From DATJFH01 sp035495815 (GTDB taxonomy: Bacteria; Acidobacteriota; Terriglobia; Bryobacterales; Bryobacteraceae): a DNA stretch of 64,000 bases. Under the pieces are notes generated by a model, which saw only the letters and a list, made by a program, of their open reading frames with translations, did no database searches and was not told where the DNA came from. The position numbers and the translations under genes are program-made. Below are positions 7,859 through 15,703 of the stretch, one piece after another; the first letter of the stretch is position 1, and each line of letters begins with the position of its first letter. Where the stretch lies: contig DATJFH010000056.1 in the NCBI GenBank assembly GCA_035495815.1, forward strand, positions 24,444 to 88,443. Reading direction: 5' to 3'.

Positions 7859-8640
7859 CGCTTTAGTTCAAACCAGAATTCGATTTCAGCCTTGTCCCGC
7901 TCGTAGCCGGCGGGCAGCGGAGGCACTTTGCCGACGTCATACAGCGCCCGCTCGGCTGACCGGTCGAGCGCAACGTTGCCGCTTCCCGTCTTCACCCGGA
8001 TATCTCTTATTGTGCCATCCTTCAGAATCGTGAAGTTCATGATCACCGGCGGCGCCGTCCGCAGCCGGCTGTCGATGTCCTGCGTCTTCCAGTTCCGCGC
8101 CACCAGCTGCTGCAACAGCGCGGCGTATGCTCCGAAGCGATCGCCTAGCGGAGTCCCTTTGCCGATCCCGACCCCGCCTGAGCCGGGCAGCCCCATCATG
8201 GGGGACACCATGGATGCTCCCGAGCTGCTGTACACCTGGTTGGACCGCGGTTCCGCGGCGCTATACCGCTGCGTGCTGGCGGACGTCTCGGAATATTTTT
8301 TCTTCGGACTGGACCGGCTCTTGAGCGGGATCGCGTCCGGCGCCGGCGCCTTCTCCTTGGGAACCGCCTTCGGCTTCGGCGGCGCCTGCGGCACTTGCGA
8401 TTCGGTGTCGTTGGCGACCGGATTGACGGTTCCGGAGCGCGCCACCATCGGGATCTTCGAGACGGCGCTCACCGCCACCGAGCCGCCCATCGATTCCTTG
8501 TCGCCCCAGCGCTCGGTCGTGCCTAACTTCAGGAACGAACCCGAAATCAGGACGGCAACCACGCCCGCATGCAGCGCCAGCGACGCCAGCACGGGCTTGC
8601 CGAGCGGCTCGCGCTCTTCGAAGGCGTCGGCGTAGGGCAT
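7855..8640 (-). CDS. tolA: TonB/TolA C-terminal domain protein, TolA equivalent of the operon
   Basis: A 261-residue protein with one N-terminal membrane segment (about 17-38), a long Pro/Lys/Ser linker (about 75-165, e.g. APPKPKAVPKEKAPAPD) and a C-terminal TonB-like domain (about 170-258: YAALLQQLVARNW, NFTILKDGTIRDIRV, DRSAERALYDVGKVPPLPAG). The build is that of a periplasm-spanning force transducer. Position between tolR and tolB makes TolA the natural role, though by sequence alone TonB cannot be excluded. The start shares one base with the tolR stop, and the stop overlaps the tolB start. Confidence 0.87.
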   Translation of the reverse strand: MPYADAFEEREPLGKPVLASLALHAGVVAVLISGSFLKLGTTERWGDKESMGGSVAVSAVSKIPMVARSGTVNPVANDTESQVPQAPPKPKAVPKEKAPAPDAIPLKSRSSPKKKYSETSASTQRYSAAEPRSNQVYSSSGASMVSPMMGLPGSGGVGIGKGTPLGDRFGAYAALLQQLVARNWKTQDIDSRLRTAPPVIMNFTILKDGTIRDIRVKTGSGNVALDRSAERALYDVGKVPPLPAGYERDKAEIEFWFELKR

Positions 8641-9083
8641 CAGCGGCGTCTCCGGCTGGTGTCTTCCGGCTTGGTCACCACCGCCGTGCCGATCTTGGAT
8701 TCGCCCAGCTCCGCCAGCACCTGCGCCACGACCTCGAACGGCGTCGTCTTGTCCGCGCGTACGTAAACCGTCTGCTTTCCGTACTGCTTCAGTACGGTCG
8801 CGCCGAGCTCGTTCAGATTGATCCCCTTCTCGCCCAGATAAACGTCCCCGGTCTTCGTGATGCTGACGATGGGCAGGTCGCGGGTCGTGTCCTTGGTCGT
8901 TCTCACCGTAGGCACATCCACTTCAATGCCGGACTCCATCACGTGCGCGGTGAGCATGAAAATGATGAGCAGCACGAGCAGAACATCGACGAACGGCGTG
9001 ACGTTGATCTCAGACAGCGCGCCGGCCTGAAACCGCCCGCGTCCGCGTCCGGCGCCGCCGTTCCCGTTGGCTGAAAAGGCCAC
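8640..9083 (-). CDS. tolR: Biopolymer transport protein TolR/ExbD
   Basis: A 147-residue inner-membrane protein with a Gly/Arg-rich cytoplasmic tail, one membrane helix (about 32-49, FVDVLLVLLIIFMLTAHV) and a periplasmic ExbD domain (about 60-140). Asp33 in TPFVDVLLVLL is the conserved protonatable residue of the TolR/ExbD ion channel. With TolQ it converts proton motive force into movement of TolA. It follows tolQ after 4 bases. Confidence 0.94.
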   Translation of the reverse strand: MAFSANGNGGAGRGRGRFQAGALSEINVTPFVDVLLVLLIIFMLTAHVMESGIEVDVPTVRTTKDTTRDLPIVSITKTGDVYLGEKGINLNELGATVLKQYGKQTVYVRADKTTPFEVVAQVLAELGESKIGTAVVTKPEDTSRRRR

Positions 9084-9087
9084 CCGG

Positions 9088-9777
9088 CTACTCCTCGAAG
9101 CTTCTCTCGGTCATGTTCAGGAACTCGATGGAAAAATCGTCCATGCGCGCGCCGATTTCCTTGAGCATGTGTCCGAAGTAGTTGTAGGCCACCGCCGCCG
9201 GAATGGCGGCGAACAGCCCCACCGCCGTCGCCAGCAGCGCATCCGAAATGCCCGGCCCGACGGCGCGCAAACTCGCGCTGCCCGCCTGCCCGAGTTCGTT
9301 GAACGCCCGGATGATGCCGACCACCGTTCCGAGCAGTCCGATAAACGGCGCCACCGTCGCCGTGGTGGCCAGCCAGTTCAGGTTGCGGTCCAGCTTCGAA
9401 AGCTCCTCGCTCACTCCGAGTTGTAGAGACCGCTCGAGCGACAGCTTGTTGCGGACCGTCCCGCGGGATTTCACCTGGCGGTGGATCTCCGCGTAGCCGA
9501 AATCGAAGACGGCCACCAGAGGCGCCGGACGGAACTGCTCGCTGGCCGCCACGATGCCGTCCAGTCCCGGAGATTTGCGGAATGCCCTCAAAAATCTTGC
9601 GTTGGACTCGCGCGCCCGGCGAAAAGCCGACCACTTGGCGAAAATGATGGCCCAGGACATCAACGACAGGAGAACCAGCAGGATCAGAACGCCGTAGCCG
9701 AGCGGCGTGGAACGGCTAACCATTTCAATAACATTGAGTTGCAGAAATGCCCAGGCAGCCAAAGGCGTCAGATCCAT
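9088..9777 (-). CDS. tolQ: Proton channel protein TolQ (MotA/TolQ/ExbB family)
   Basis: A 229-residue inner-membrane protein with three membrane helices (about 24-45, 136-160 and 175-200). Family motifs are visible: WAIIFAKW in helix 1, and ATTATVAPFIGLLGTVVGI and DALLATAVGLFAAIPAAVAYN in helices 2-3. It is the channel-forming partner of TolR. It is the first gene of an eight-gene minus-strand unit (tolQ-tolR-tolA-tolB-pal-cpoB-ppiC-FGE). The ribosome binding site (GGAGA) is closer than usual to the ATG, so the start is not certain. A weak promoter (TTTCAC, 17 bases, TATGAT) can be read about 20-45 bases upstream. Confidence 0.95.
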   Translation of the reverse strand: MDLTPLAAWAFLQLNVIEMVSRSTPLGYGVLILLVLLSLMSWAIIFAKWSAFRRARESNARFLRAFRKSPGLDGIVAASEQFRPAPLVAVFDFGYAEIHRQVKSRGTVRNKLSLERSLQLGVSEELSKLDRNLNWLATTATVAPFIGLLGTVVGIIRAFNELGQAGSASLRAVGPGISDALLATAVGLFAAIPAAVAYNYFGHMLKEIGARMDDFSIEFLNMTERSFEE

Positions 9778-9867
9778 TCTCCAGGTGTTCCAGATCTAAA
9801 TCTATCATAGAGACGCGCGGCGCCGGGTGAAAGTTTAAAACAAGAGAAGGGTGGAATGTTTCCGTAT

Positions 9868-11439
9868 TTAGCCCGGCCTCTTCAGGGTCGTCACGCGGAA
9901 CGGCTCCAGCGTGTCGATTGCCGAAACGGGCTGCTGCTTCTGGTTCCATTGGAAGAAACGGAGCTCCACCGATTCCGGCGAGAAATCGGCGATGGTGAAC
10001 CCGTTCTGCTCGATGGGCTCCAGGCCCTGCTCCACCTCGAGTCCTACCGGCGGCGCAGCCTTCACTCCGCGGAAGGCCGACGGCCAGCCCATGTCGCTCG
10101 TGCCCATCGGGCCGGGCAGCACGGCCACCACCGGATTGGCGCGCAGGTCGATGCGGCCGGTGCGGAAGATGCGCTCCTCGGCCAGGCTGTGCAGGTCCCC
10201 GCTGACGAACAGCGGTATCCGCGAGCGCATGGCGGACGCGGCTTGCAGCAGACGGTCGTGCTGGGCCCGCCATCCGGGTTGCCAGTACGGCTTGGGTTTC
10301 GATACGCCCAGCTTGCCGCCGGGTTCGAGCCGGTCCGGATACCACTCGCCCCACTTGCCCGCGCTCCAGCCCGGAGGATTCGACGGAATACTGACGACAT
10401 GGTCCACGCCGCCCGCCGCCATGCGCGCTTTGAGCCACTGCTCGACGACCGATGGTACGAACACCGCGCTGGGACCGGTGAGGGTCTGGAAGCGGCGGAT
10501 TTCGTAGAGCAGCAGTTCCGCCAGGCTGCCGTAGCGCAGCGTCCCGAAGCTTTCCGAGACGCCGGGCGGCCGGTCCGCCGCCGACGAGCCAGGCAAACCG
10601 GCGGGCCGCTCCGCATCGGGCAGGAACTCCGGATAGTAGAGTCGCTGCGTGGCCCGGGCCAGCTGCAGCATGAAGTGGTCCGGGGGAAACGTCACCACCT
10701 GGTCGTCGGCTTCATCGTTGTCGAAATAGTCGTGATCGTCCTGGAGGAAAAACACGGGCGTCGAGCGGCAGCGCGTCCCGTAGAGCGGCAGGATCTGCGG
10801 ACCGGTGGCGCGAAGAAACGAATTCTCATTGGGCGTGCCCAGCACGGGCAGCGAGCGGTCGAAGCGGCCGGCGTAGGCGACGCCCTCCGGCGATGCCCCC
10901 AGGTTCTTCGACGCGCGCGGCGCCAGCAGGTCCCAGTAGACGTGGTCGCCGTTGGCGATTAGCGCGTCGGGAGCGAACGACAGGCCGCGGTCGAGCAGCC
11001 GGGCCCGGACGGCGGCCGGCAAAAACCAGGATCGCCCGTCCGGCTGCCGGAGCGCGTCGTGTCCGCCGGCGCAGGAGTAGATCAGGAGGCGCAGCCGCTT
11101 CGGGCGGTCGGATGGCGCGGGAAACGTCTTGACGGTCCAGGGATCGCACAGGCTCTTGCCGCCGGCGTCCAATAGGTGAAGCTCGTAGCCGCGGGCGGGC
11201 TCGAGTCCGGCCGCGTCGAACTGCCAGAACTGCCCGCGCGTGTCGCTGCGCCGTCCGGCGTAGAGCTTACCTCCGGCGCTCAGTTTGGGCGCTGCCGCAA
11301 GAGGCCGCTCGAACGACGCCTTCAAGAGAATGCGATGGTGATTCACGGTCGGCAGCAGGTGGACGACCGCGCCCGGGTTCCATGTTTTTGCCGCCAACGC
11401 CGCCACGGCGGTCTGGAATAACTCGCGGCGGCTGGTCAT
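9868..11439 (-). CDS. PhoD-like metallophosphatase, probably Tat-exported
   Basis: A 523-residue protein of the PhoD-like/calcineurin-type phosphoesterase superfamily. Metal-ligand motifs are recognisable: IANGDHVYWD (about 160-169), FFLQDDHDYFDNDEADD (about 230-245) and FVSGDLHS (about 412-419). The N-terminus MTSRRELFQTAVAALAAK resembles a twin-arginine signal, as in other PhoD enzymes that are exported folded with Ca/Fe. PhoD enzymes hydrolyse phosphate mono- and diesters; the true substrate is unknown. The start overlaps the stop of the upstream pseudogene (ATGA), so its translation was originally coupled to that gene. Confidence 0.82.
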   Translation of the reverse strand: MTSRRELFQTAVAALAAKTWNPGAVVHLLPTVNHHRILLKASFERPLAAAPKLSAGGKLYAGRRSDTRGQFWQFDAAGLEPARGYELHLLDAGGKSLCDPWTVKTFPAPSDRPKRLRLLIYSCAGGHDALRQPDGRSWFLPAAVRARLLDRGLSFAPDALIANGDHVYWDLLAPRASKNLGASPEGVAYAGRFDRSLPVLGTPNENSFLRATGPQILPLYGTRCRSTPVFFLQDDHDYFDNDEADDQVVTFPPDHFMLQLARATQRLYYPEFLPDAERPAGLPGSSAADRPPGVSESFGTLRYGSLAELLLYEIRRFQTLTGPSAVFVPSVVEQWLKARMAAGGVDHVVSIPSNPPGWSAGKWGEWYPDRLEPGGKLGVSKPKPYWQPGWRAQHDRLLQAASAMRSRIPLFVSGDLHSLAEERIFRTGRIDLRANPVVAVLPGPMGTSDMGWPSAFRGVKAAPPVGLEVEQGLEPIEQNGFTIADFSPESVELRFFQWNQKQQPVSAIDTLEPFRVTTLKRPG

Positions 11440-12124
11440 TGCGCAGGCTCGCGGCCCAAGACGATCGCCGCCAGCCCCTGGCCGATTCTTCCGCTGGCGG
11501 GGCCCTCCAGGTTGCCGAGCACGATGAGGCAGAGGTCGTCGTCGACGTAGCGCGCGATGTGGGAGTTTTCCAGCTTTCCGGCGCGGTTGGAATAGCCGCT
11601 GGCGCGGAATTTCAGCACCGCCTCCGGGCGATCGTAGCCGGTGTTTCGCATCTCCAGCGGATCGAAAAGATTCGTTTTCAGATAGCTCTCGTAGGATTGG
11701 CCCGAGACTTTCTCGATCACCATCCCCAGCACGGAATACCCGGAATTACTATAGCTGAACTTGCTGCCGGGCGGGAAATCGAGCGGCAGGTCTTTGAAAC
11801 GCGCCAGCAGATGGACGGGCGTAGTAGTTGTGGCTCCCGCTGGTGTTCGTCAGCAGACGCCGGATGCCGATGTCTTTCCACGCCGCCGGGCTCTCCGGAA
11901 TGTACCTCGACACCGGATCGAAGATGGCGAGTTCGCCCCGCGCCTGAAGCTGCAGGATGGCGGTAGCGGTTAACTGCTTGGTGATAGAGCCAAGCCTTTG
12001 GCGATCAGAACGGAACCCGTAACCGTCCGGCCGCGACAAAGGAGATGACGTATTCATCGGCCTTCGCGGGAATATCCTGCGCCTGGCAGATTCCCGTGAT
12101 CAGTAATATCGCGATCCGGATCAT
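11436..12124 (-). pseudogene. Decayed serine beta-lactamase-family hydrolase (class C/S12 type)
   Basis: The start is intact: GAGGAG site, ATG at 12124 and a signal peptide (MIRIAILLITGICQAQD). About 30 codons later, near 12030, the frame is lost: the segment reads naturally as RFTGSVLIAKG only if one base is restored. The next recognisable piece is the SITK nucleophile motif (SxxK, near 11985), so DNA between them is also missing. A second break lies near 11820: the Y-x-N part (KFSYSNSGYSVLG) is in another frame. After GYSNRAGKLENS the sequence jumps to a C-terminal DDDLCLIVLGNLE segment without the usual H-x-G region. About 230 codons remain against roughly 330-400 in the family. It is very probably non-functional, yet the last part still overlaps the phosphatase start. 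Confidence 0.8.
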
Positions 12125-12359
12125 GGGCTCCTCGTTAAAATCAATTGACTTTCGCGGCGCTACCTGACGGGACGCGAGAAATCAGTGTCGCCAGAGCATC
12201 GTCCGGACCGGGAAATTCAGCCAGCCGGCGGATCACGGCGCCTGCTCGAGCCCGCCGCGACGGGTACCCCAAGCTGACGCCGGCCACGAGCCGGCCTTGC
12301 GGCCGTGCCGAGTCCCGGGGGCATCGGTAGCATGATCCAGACCAAGTGTGCCCCCTCAA
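12125..12359. other. Spacer with no recognised gene
   Basis: These 235 bases separate the stop of the kinase gene from the pseudogene start. Short open frames exist on both strands, but none has a ribosome binding site or a recognisable protein. The part next to the pseudogene includes an AT-rich palindromic stretch (TCAATTGA) that may belong to its old promoter. I see no terminator with a T tract. Confidence 0.4.
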
Positions 12360-13568
12360 TCACCGGCCGGCAGATTTCCGCTCGAACTCCGTCAGCGCGA
12401 GCGCAAACGCCCGCACCCGCGGGTACCGCTCCAGCGCCGCGCGCGCCAGCTCGCAACCTGCCGGCCACTCGGCGTTGCGTTCATGCGCGCGCAGCGCATC
12501 CAGCGTCTGGCGCACGAACGCGTCCCGTTCGGCGATCCGCGCCGGCGCCTCCCTGTTCAGCCGCGCCCGCGCCCTCGCAATTGACTCCACGCAGCTCTTC
12601 AGCGCCGCGTGCTCCGGAAAATCGGCGAACGCATTCTCCAGCGCGTGCCCGGCCACTTCGATCTCCCCCGTCGCCAGCAGGGACTCGATGCGCCGCCGCC
12701 ACTGGTCGACTTCGCCCAGAGTCGCCGGCGCCCCCAGTTGGGCCGCGAAGCCGCGCTCCCATCCCGCCCCCAGCGCCGCCGACGCTCCCGTCCGCAACGC
12801 CTCAGCCATGGCCGCGCAGGACTCGAACCGGCCGGCCGGCTCCTTCCCGCATGCCTTCGTGATGGCAGACTCCACGAACGGAGGCACGCCCGCAACCGCG
12901 CTCGAGACCGCCGGAACGGGAGTCTCGATCTGATGGCGCAGCACTTCGAACTCGGAGCCCTCGAAGGGCAGGCGCCCCGCGATCATCTCGAACAGCAGGA
13001 TGCCCAGCGAATAAACGTCGCTCCGCCGGTCCACGTCCTTCGCCGTGATCCGTTCGGGCGCCATGTACTCCGGCGTCCCGATAATGCTCTTCTCGCGCGT
13101 CTGCCGCGATTGGCCGAGCACGTGAGCGATCCCGAAATCCATGATCTTCACCACGCCTTTGGCGTTGACCAGAATATTCTCCGGCTTGATGTCGCGATGC
13201 AGCACGCCCAGCGAATGCGCGTACTCCAGGCTGTCCAGCGTCTGTCCCAGCACGTACACGGCCCGCTGCCAGGGCATGGGCGTGAGCCGCGACAGGGGAG
13301 CCCCGCTCACCAGCTCCATCACCATGTAGAACGAATCGTCTTCGCGGAACAGAGTGTAAAGCTGCGCGATCCCCGGATGATTCATCCGCGCCTGAATCTT
13401 CGCCTCCTTGAGAAAGCGCTCGGCCACATCCGCGCTGCGGGAGAATTCGGTCCGCAGCTTCTTCAGGGCCACCTCGCGCTCGAGCGTAAGGTCCACCGCC
13501 TGATAAACCACGCCCATGCCCCCGGCGCCCAGCTCGGCGACAATCTTGTAGTTCTGGCCGACGATCAT
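12360..13568 (-). CDS. Cytoplasmic Ser/Thr protein kinase (Hanks type), catalytically complete
   Basis: A 402-residue protein. The kinase domain (about 7-262) has every key element: glycine loop GAGGMG (14-19), Lys36 in VALKK, catalytic HRDIKPEN (124-131), DFG (144-146), GTPEYMAPE in the activation segment and DVYSLGILLFEM. The C-terminal 140 residues are helical and Arg/Ala rich without a recognised domain, and no membrane helix is present. It should phosphorylate Ser/Thr on partner proteins. The start overlaps the stop of the PP2C gene (ATGA), a common kinase-phosphatase pairing. The FHA protein and pseudokinase just upstream are the obvious candidate substrates. Confidence 0.93.
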   Translation of the reverse strand: MIVGQNYKIVAELGAGGMGVVYQAVDLTLEREVALKKLRTEFSRSADVAERFLKEAKIQARMNHPGIAQLYTLFREDDSFYMVMELVSGAPLSRLTPMPWQRAVYVLGQTLDSLEYAHSLGVLHRDIKPENILVNAKGVVKIMDFGIAHVLGQSRQTREKSIIGTPEYMAPERITAKDVDRRSDVYSLGILLFEMIAGRLPFEGSEFEVLRHQIETPVPAVSSAVAGVPPFVESAITKACGKEPAGRFESCAAMAEALRTGASAALGAGWERGFAAQLGAPATLGEVDQWRRRIESLLATGEIEVAGHALENAFADFPEHAALKSCVESIARARARLNREAPARIAERDAFVRQTLDALRAHERNAEWPAGCELARAALERYPRVRAFALALTEFERKSAGR

Positions 13569-14458
13569 GACCGCGCTCCCCGAAGTGTCTGCAGGATTCG
13601 CGTCGCCTTCGGCGTTTTCGGCGCCGCGTCCAGAAAATCCACCACCACCGCCGACGCATTGTCGTGGCCGCCCCGCGCATTGGCGCCGGCGATCAAAGCC
13701 GCCGCCGCCTGGTCGGGCCCCTTGCCCGCCATCAGGCAGAGCAACTCCTGGTCTTCGAGCGGATCGTGAACACCATCCGAGCAGAGCAGCAGCCGGTCGC
13801 CCGGACGTGCGTCGAAAGCCGCCGGCCAGCCGCCGATCTCCTCGCTTGCCTTGGTCCCCAGCGCCCGCGTAATCACGTTGCGGGATTCGTGATTCCGCGC
13901 CTCCTCCCGCGTCAACCGGCCCGCCCGCACCATCTCGGCGACCACCGAATGATCCTCCGTCAGCTGGTAGATTCCGCCGTCCCGCACCAGATAGAGCCGG
14001 GAATCGCCTACCCAGGCGGCCCGGATTTCCGTATCCAGAATCGCCACCGCCAGGCAGGTCGCGCCCATGCCCTCCAGCTCCGGCTCGCGCCGCGCACGCT
14101 GGTAGATTGCCCGATTGGCGCCCTCCAGGGCCGTCCGCAGATTCGCCTCCGCGCTGCGGCCTCCGGCGAAGTAGCGTTCCCGGATAATACTCAGCGCCAG
14201 GCCGCTGGCGATCGCGCCTCCGTGCGCGCCGCCCATTCCGTCCGCCACCAGTGCCAGCCGGCCGTGTGTCCGCAGAGCCGCGGTATCCGGGGCTTCGAAC
14301 CACCCGACCGAATCCTCGTTCGCCGCCCGCTCCCGGCCCGGGTCGGTCCTAGCCGCCCCTTCCACCTTCAAGCGGGCGAGCCCGCCCGGCGCGGCGTCGG
14401 ACTCCCGGCGCGGCCCCTTCCGCAGCCTTCCCGCGAGATCGCGTAGCGCCTGGATCAT
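13565..14458 (-). CDS. PP2C-family Ser/Thr protein phosphatase
   Basis: A 297-residue PPM/PP2C phosphatase with the metal-binding and core motifs in order: TDPGRERAANEDS (about 37-49), LALVADGMGGAHGG (about 67-80), GMGATCLAVAIL (about 130-141), RAAWVGDSRLYLVRDG, RLLLCSDGVHD and HDNASAVVVDF. It should remove phosphate from Ser/Thr residues placed by the adjacent kinase. I start at the ATG at 14458, 20 bases after the FHA gene stop, since an upstream in-frame ATG would lie inside that gene. No signal peptide or membrane segment, so cytoplasmic. Confidence 0.93.
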   Translation of the reverse strand: MIQALRDLAGRLRKGPRRESDAAPGGLARLKVEGAARTDPGRERAANEDSVGWFEAPDTAALRTHGRLALVADGMGGAHGGAIASGLALSIIRERYFAGGRSAEANLRTALEGANRAIYQRARREPELEGMGATCLAVAILDTEIRAAWVGDSRLYLVRDGGIYQLTEDHSVVAEMVRAGRLTREEARNHESRNVITRALGTKASEEIGGWPAAFDARPGDRLLLCSDGVHDPLEDQELLCLMAGKGPDQAAAALIAGANARGGHDNASAVVVDFLDAAPKTPKATRILQTLRGARS

Positions 14459-14478
14459 GAGGTGGAGACCGCCATCGT

Positions 14479-15687
14479 TCAGTTCTGGTTCGGCTGCCCC
14501 GTGCCGGCCATGGCCTGCTGGCACTGCTTGACCAGGTCTTCGTACTGTTGCCGGCGCTCGGGCGGCGCTTTCACCGAGGCCTGCTGCAGCAGCGTCACCG
14601 CCTCTCCGTACTGATTGCCGAGAAAGGCGCTGATGCCCCCGAGAGCGTAGCCCTCATACCGGCTGGCGTCCATCCGGATCAACTGCCGCGCCACTTCCAT
14701 CGACTCGGCCGTCTTGTTCTGATCGATCAGCCGGGTTGCTTCCGCCGTCAAGCGAGTAAACTCGTCGCTGGCCGGCGCCGGCGGCTGTCCCTGCGGAGCC
14801 CCGGGTGGCGCTTGCTGCAGGCGCTCACCCGCTGGTTGCCCCGCCTGGACGCCCGGCTTCGTCTGCGCGCCCACCTGCTGAACAGCCGAATCCACCTTCG
14901 CAATGGATTTCGAGAGGCTCTGCAGCGCGCTGTCGTTGCGATCCTGCGAATTCCGCAACTGCTCCTGCAGGCGCGCGATCTCCTCCCGCATGCTCTTGAT
15001 CAGCGCGGGATTCTTGGCCAGCTCTTCATTCACCTGCTGCAACCCTGCCTGGCTCTGCTTCTGCGCGGCTGCGGCGTCCGCCGCGCTCTGCCGCAGGAAC
15101 ATCCACGTGCCGCCACCTACCGCCAGAATCGCCACCAGCGCGGCCGCGCCGATCCACATCCCTTTCCGCGATTCGCCGCTGACGCGCGTGAACACGTCGC
15201 CGAGCATGCGCTCGACCGTTGCCCGGCCCACCGGACGCGGCGCGCCTGAATCCGCGCTCATGCCGTGCGGCGGCGGCAGGCTCTCCCGGGTCGGCTTCAA
15301 CATGCCAAAACTGCCCGTGGTTTCACGCGTCAGCAGGCCGATCCCCTCCGCCGGCGGCGGTTCCAGCTCAAATCGAATCTCCGGACCGCCCGGCCCCAAT
15401 TGGATGATGTCGCCATAACCCACGCGCTGGGATCCGAAAACACGCTGGTGGTTGATGAATGTCCCGTTGCGGCTTTGCAGGTCCACCACCAGGAACCCGT
15501 TCGGCAGATTCGGATCGGCCACGATCTTCAGGTGCTGGCGGCTCACCAGATCGTCCCGGTCCGGATCGAAGCGCACCTGCGCCGACGGATCGCGCCCCAC
15601 GATCAGCTCGCGGAATCCGAATGCGGCGAACTCGTCGGCTTGCTGGGCCCGCTCGCCGCTGAGATGCCGGATCAGGATCTTGTTCAT
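14479..15687 (-). CDS. FHA-domain membrane protein with coiled coil and TPR tail
   Basis: A 402-residue protein. The N-terminal FHA domain (about 25-105) has the phosphothreonine-binding residues in LIVGRDPS, DLVSRQHLKI and SRNGTFINHQRV. A linker with Thr-rich stretches (ETTGSFGMLKPTRES) precedes one membrane helix (about 176-197, GMWIGAAALVAILAVGGG). After it come a coiled coil (about 205-270) and a TPR-like C-terminus. If the FHA part is cytoplasmic, the tail is periplasmic. FHA domains bind phosphothreonine peptides, so it is a natural reader of the kinase encoded two genes downstream. It lies between PP2C and the pseudokinase with short gaps. Confidence 0.9.
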   Translation of the reverse strand: MNKILIRHLSGERAQQADEFAAFGFRELIVGRDPSAQVRFDPDRDDLVSRQHLKIVADPNLPNGFLVVDLQSRNGTFINHQRVFGSQRVGYGDIIQLGPGGPEIRFELEPPPAEGIGLLTRETTGSFGMLKPTRESLPPPHGMSADSGAPRPVGRATVERMLGDVFTRVSGESRKGMWIGAAALVAILAVGGGTWMFLRQSAADAAAAQKQSQAGLQQVNEELAKNPALIKSMREEIARLQEQLRNSQDRNDSALQSLSKSIAKVDSAVQQVGAQTKPGVQAGQPAGERLQQAPPGAPQGQPPAPASDEFTRLTAEATRLIDQNKTAESMEVARQLIRMDASRYEGYALGGISAFLGNQYGEAVTLLQQASVKAPPERRQQYEDLVKQCQQAMAGTGQPNQN

Positions 15688-15703
15688 CGTCTCTCCTTGC
15701 GCT

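Noticed and set aside
12125..12359. A small gene in the spacer upstream of the pseudogene
   Set aside because: The frames on both strands lack ribosome sites and recognisable composition; they look like chance frames in GC-rich DNA.
12360..14303. Reading the kinase gene as a 647-codon protein
   Set aside because: The first 240 codons are the PP2C gene in a wrong frame, with low-complexity Gly/Arg composition. The kinase domain begins at the ATG at 13568, overlapping the PP2C stop.
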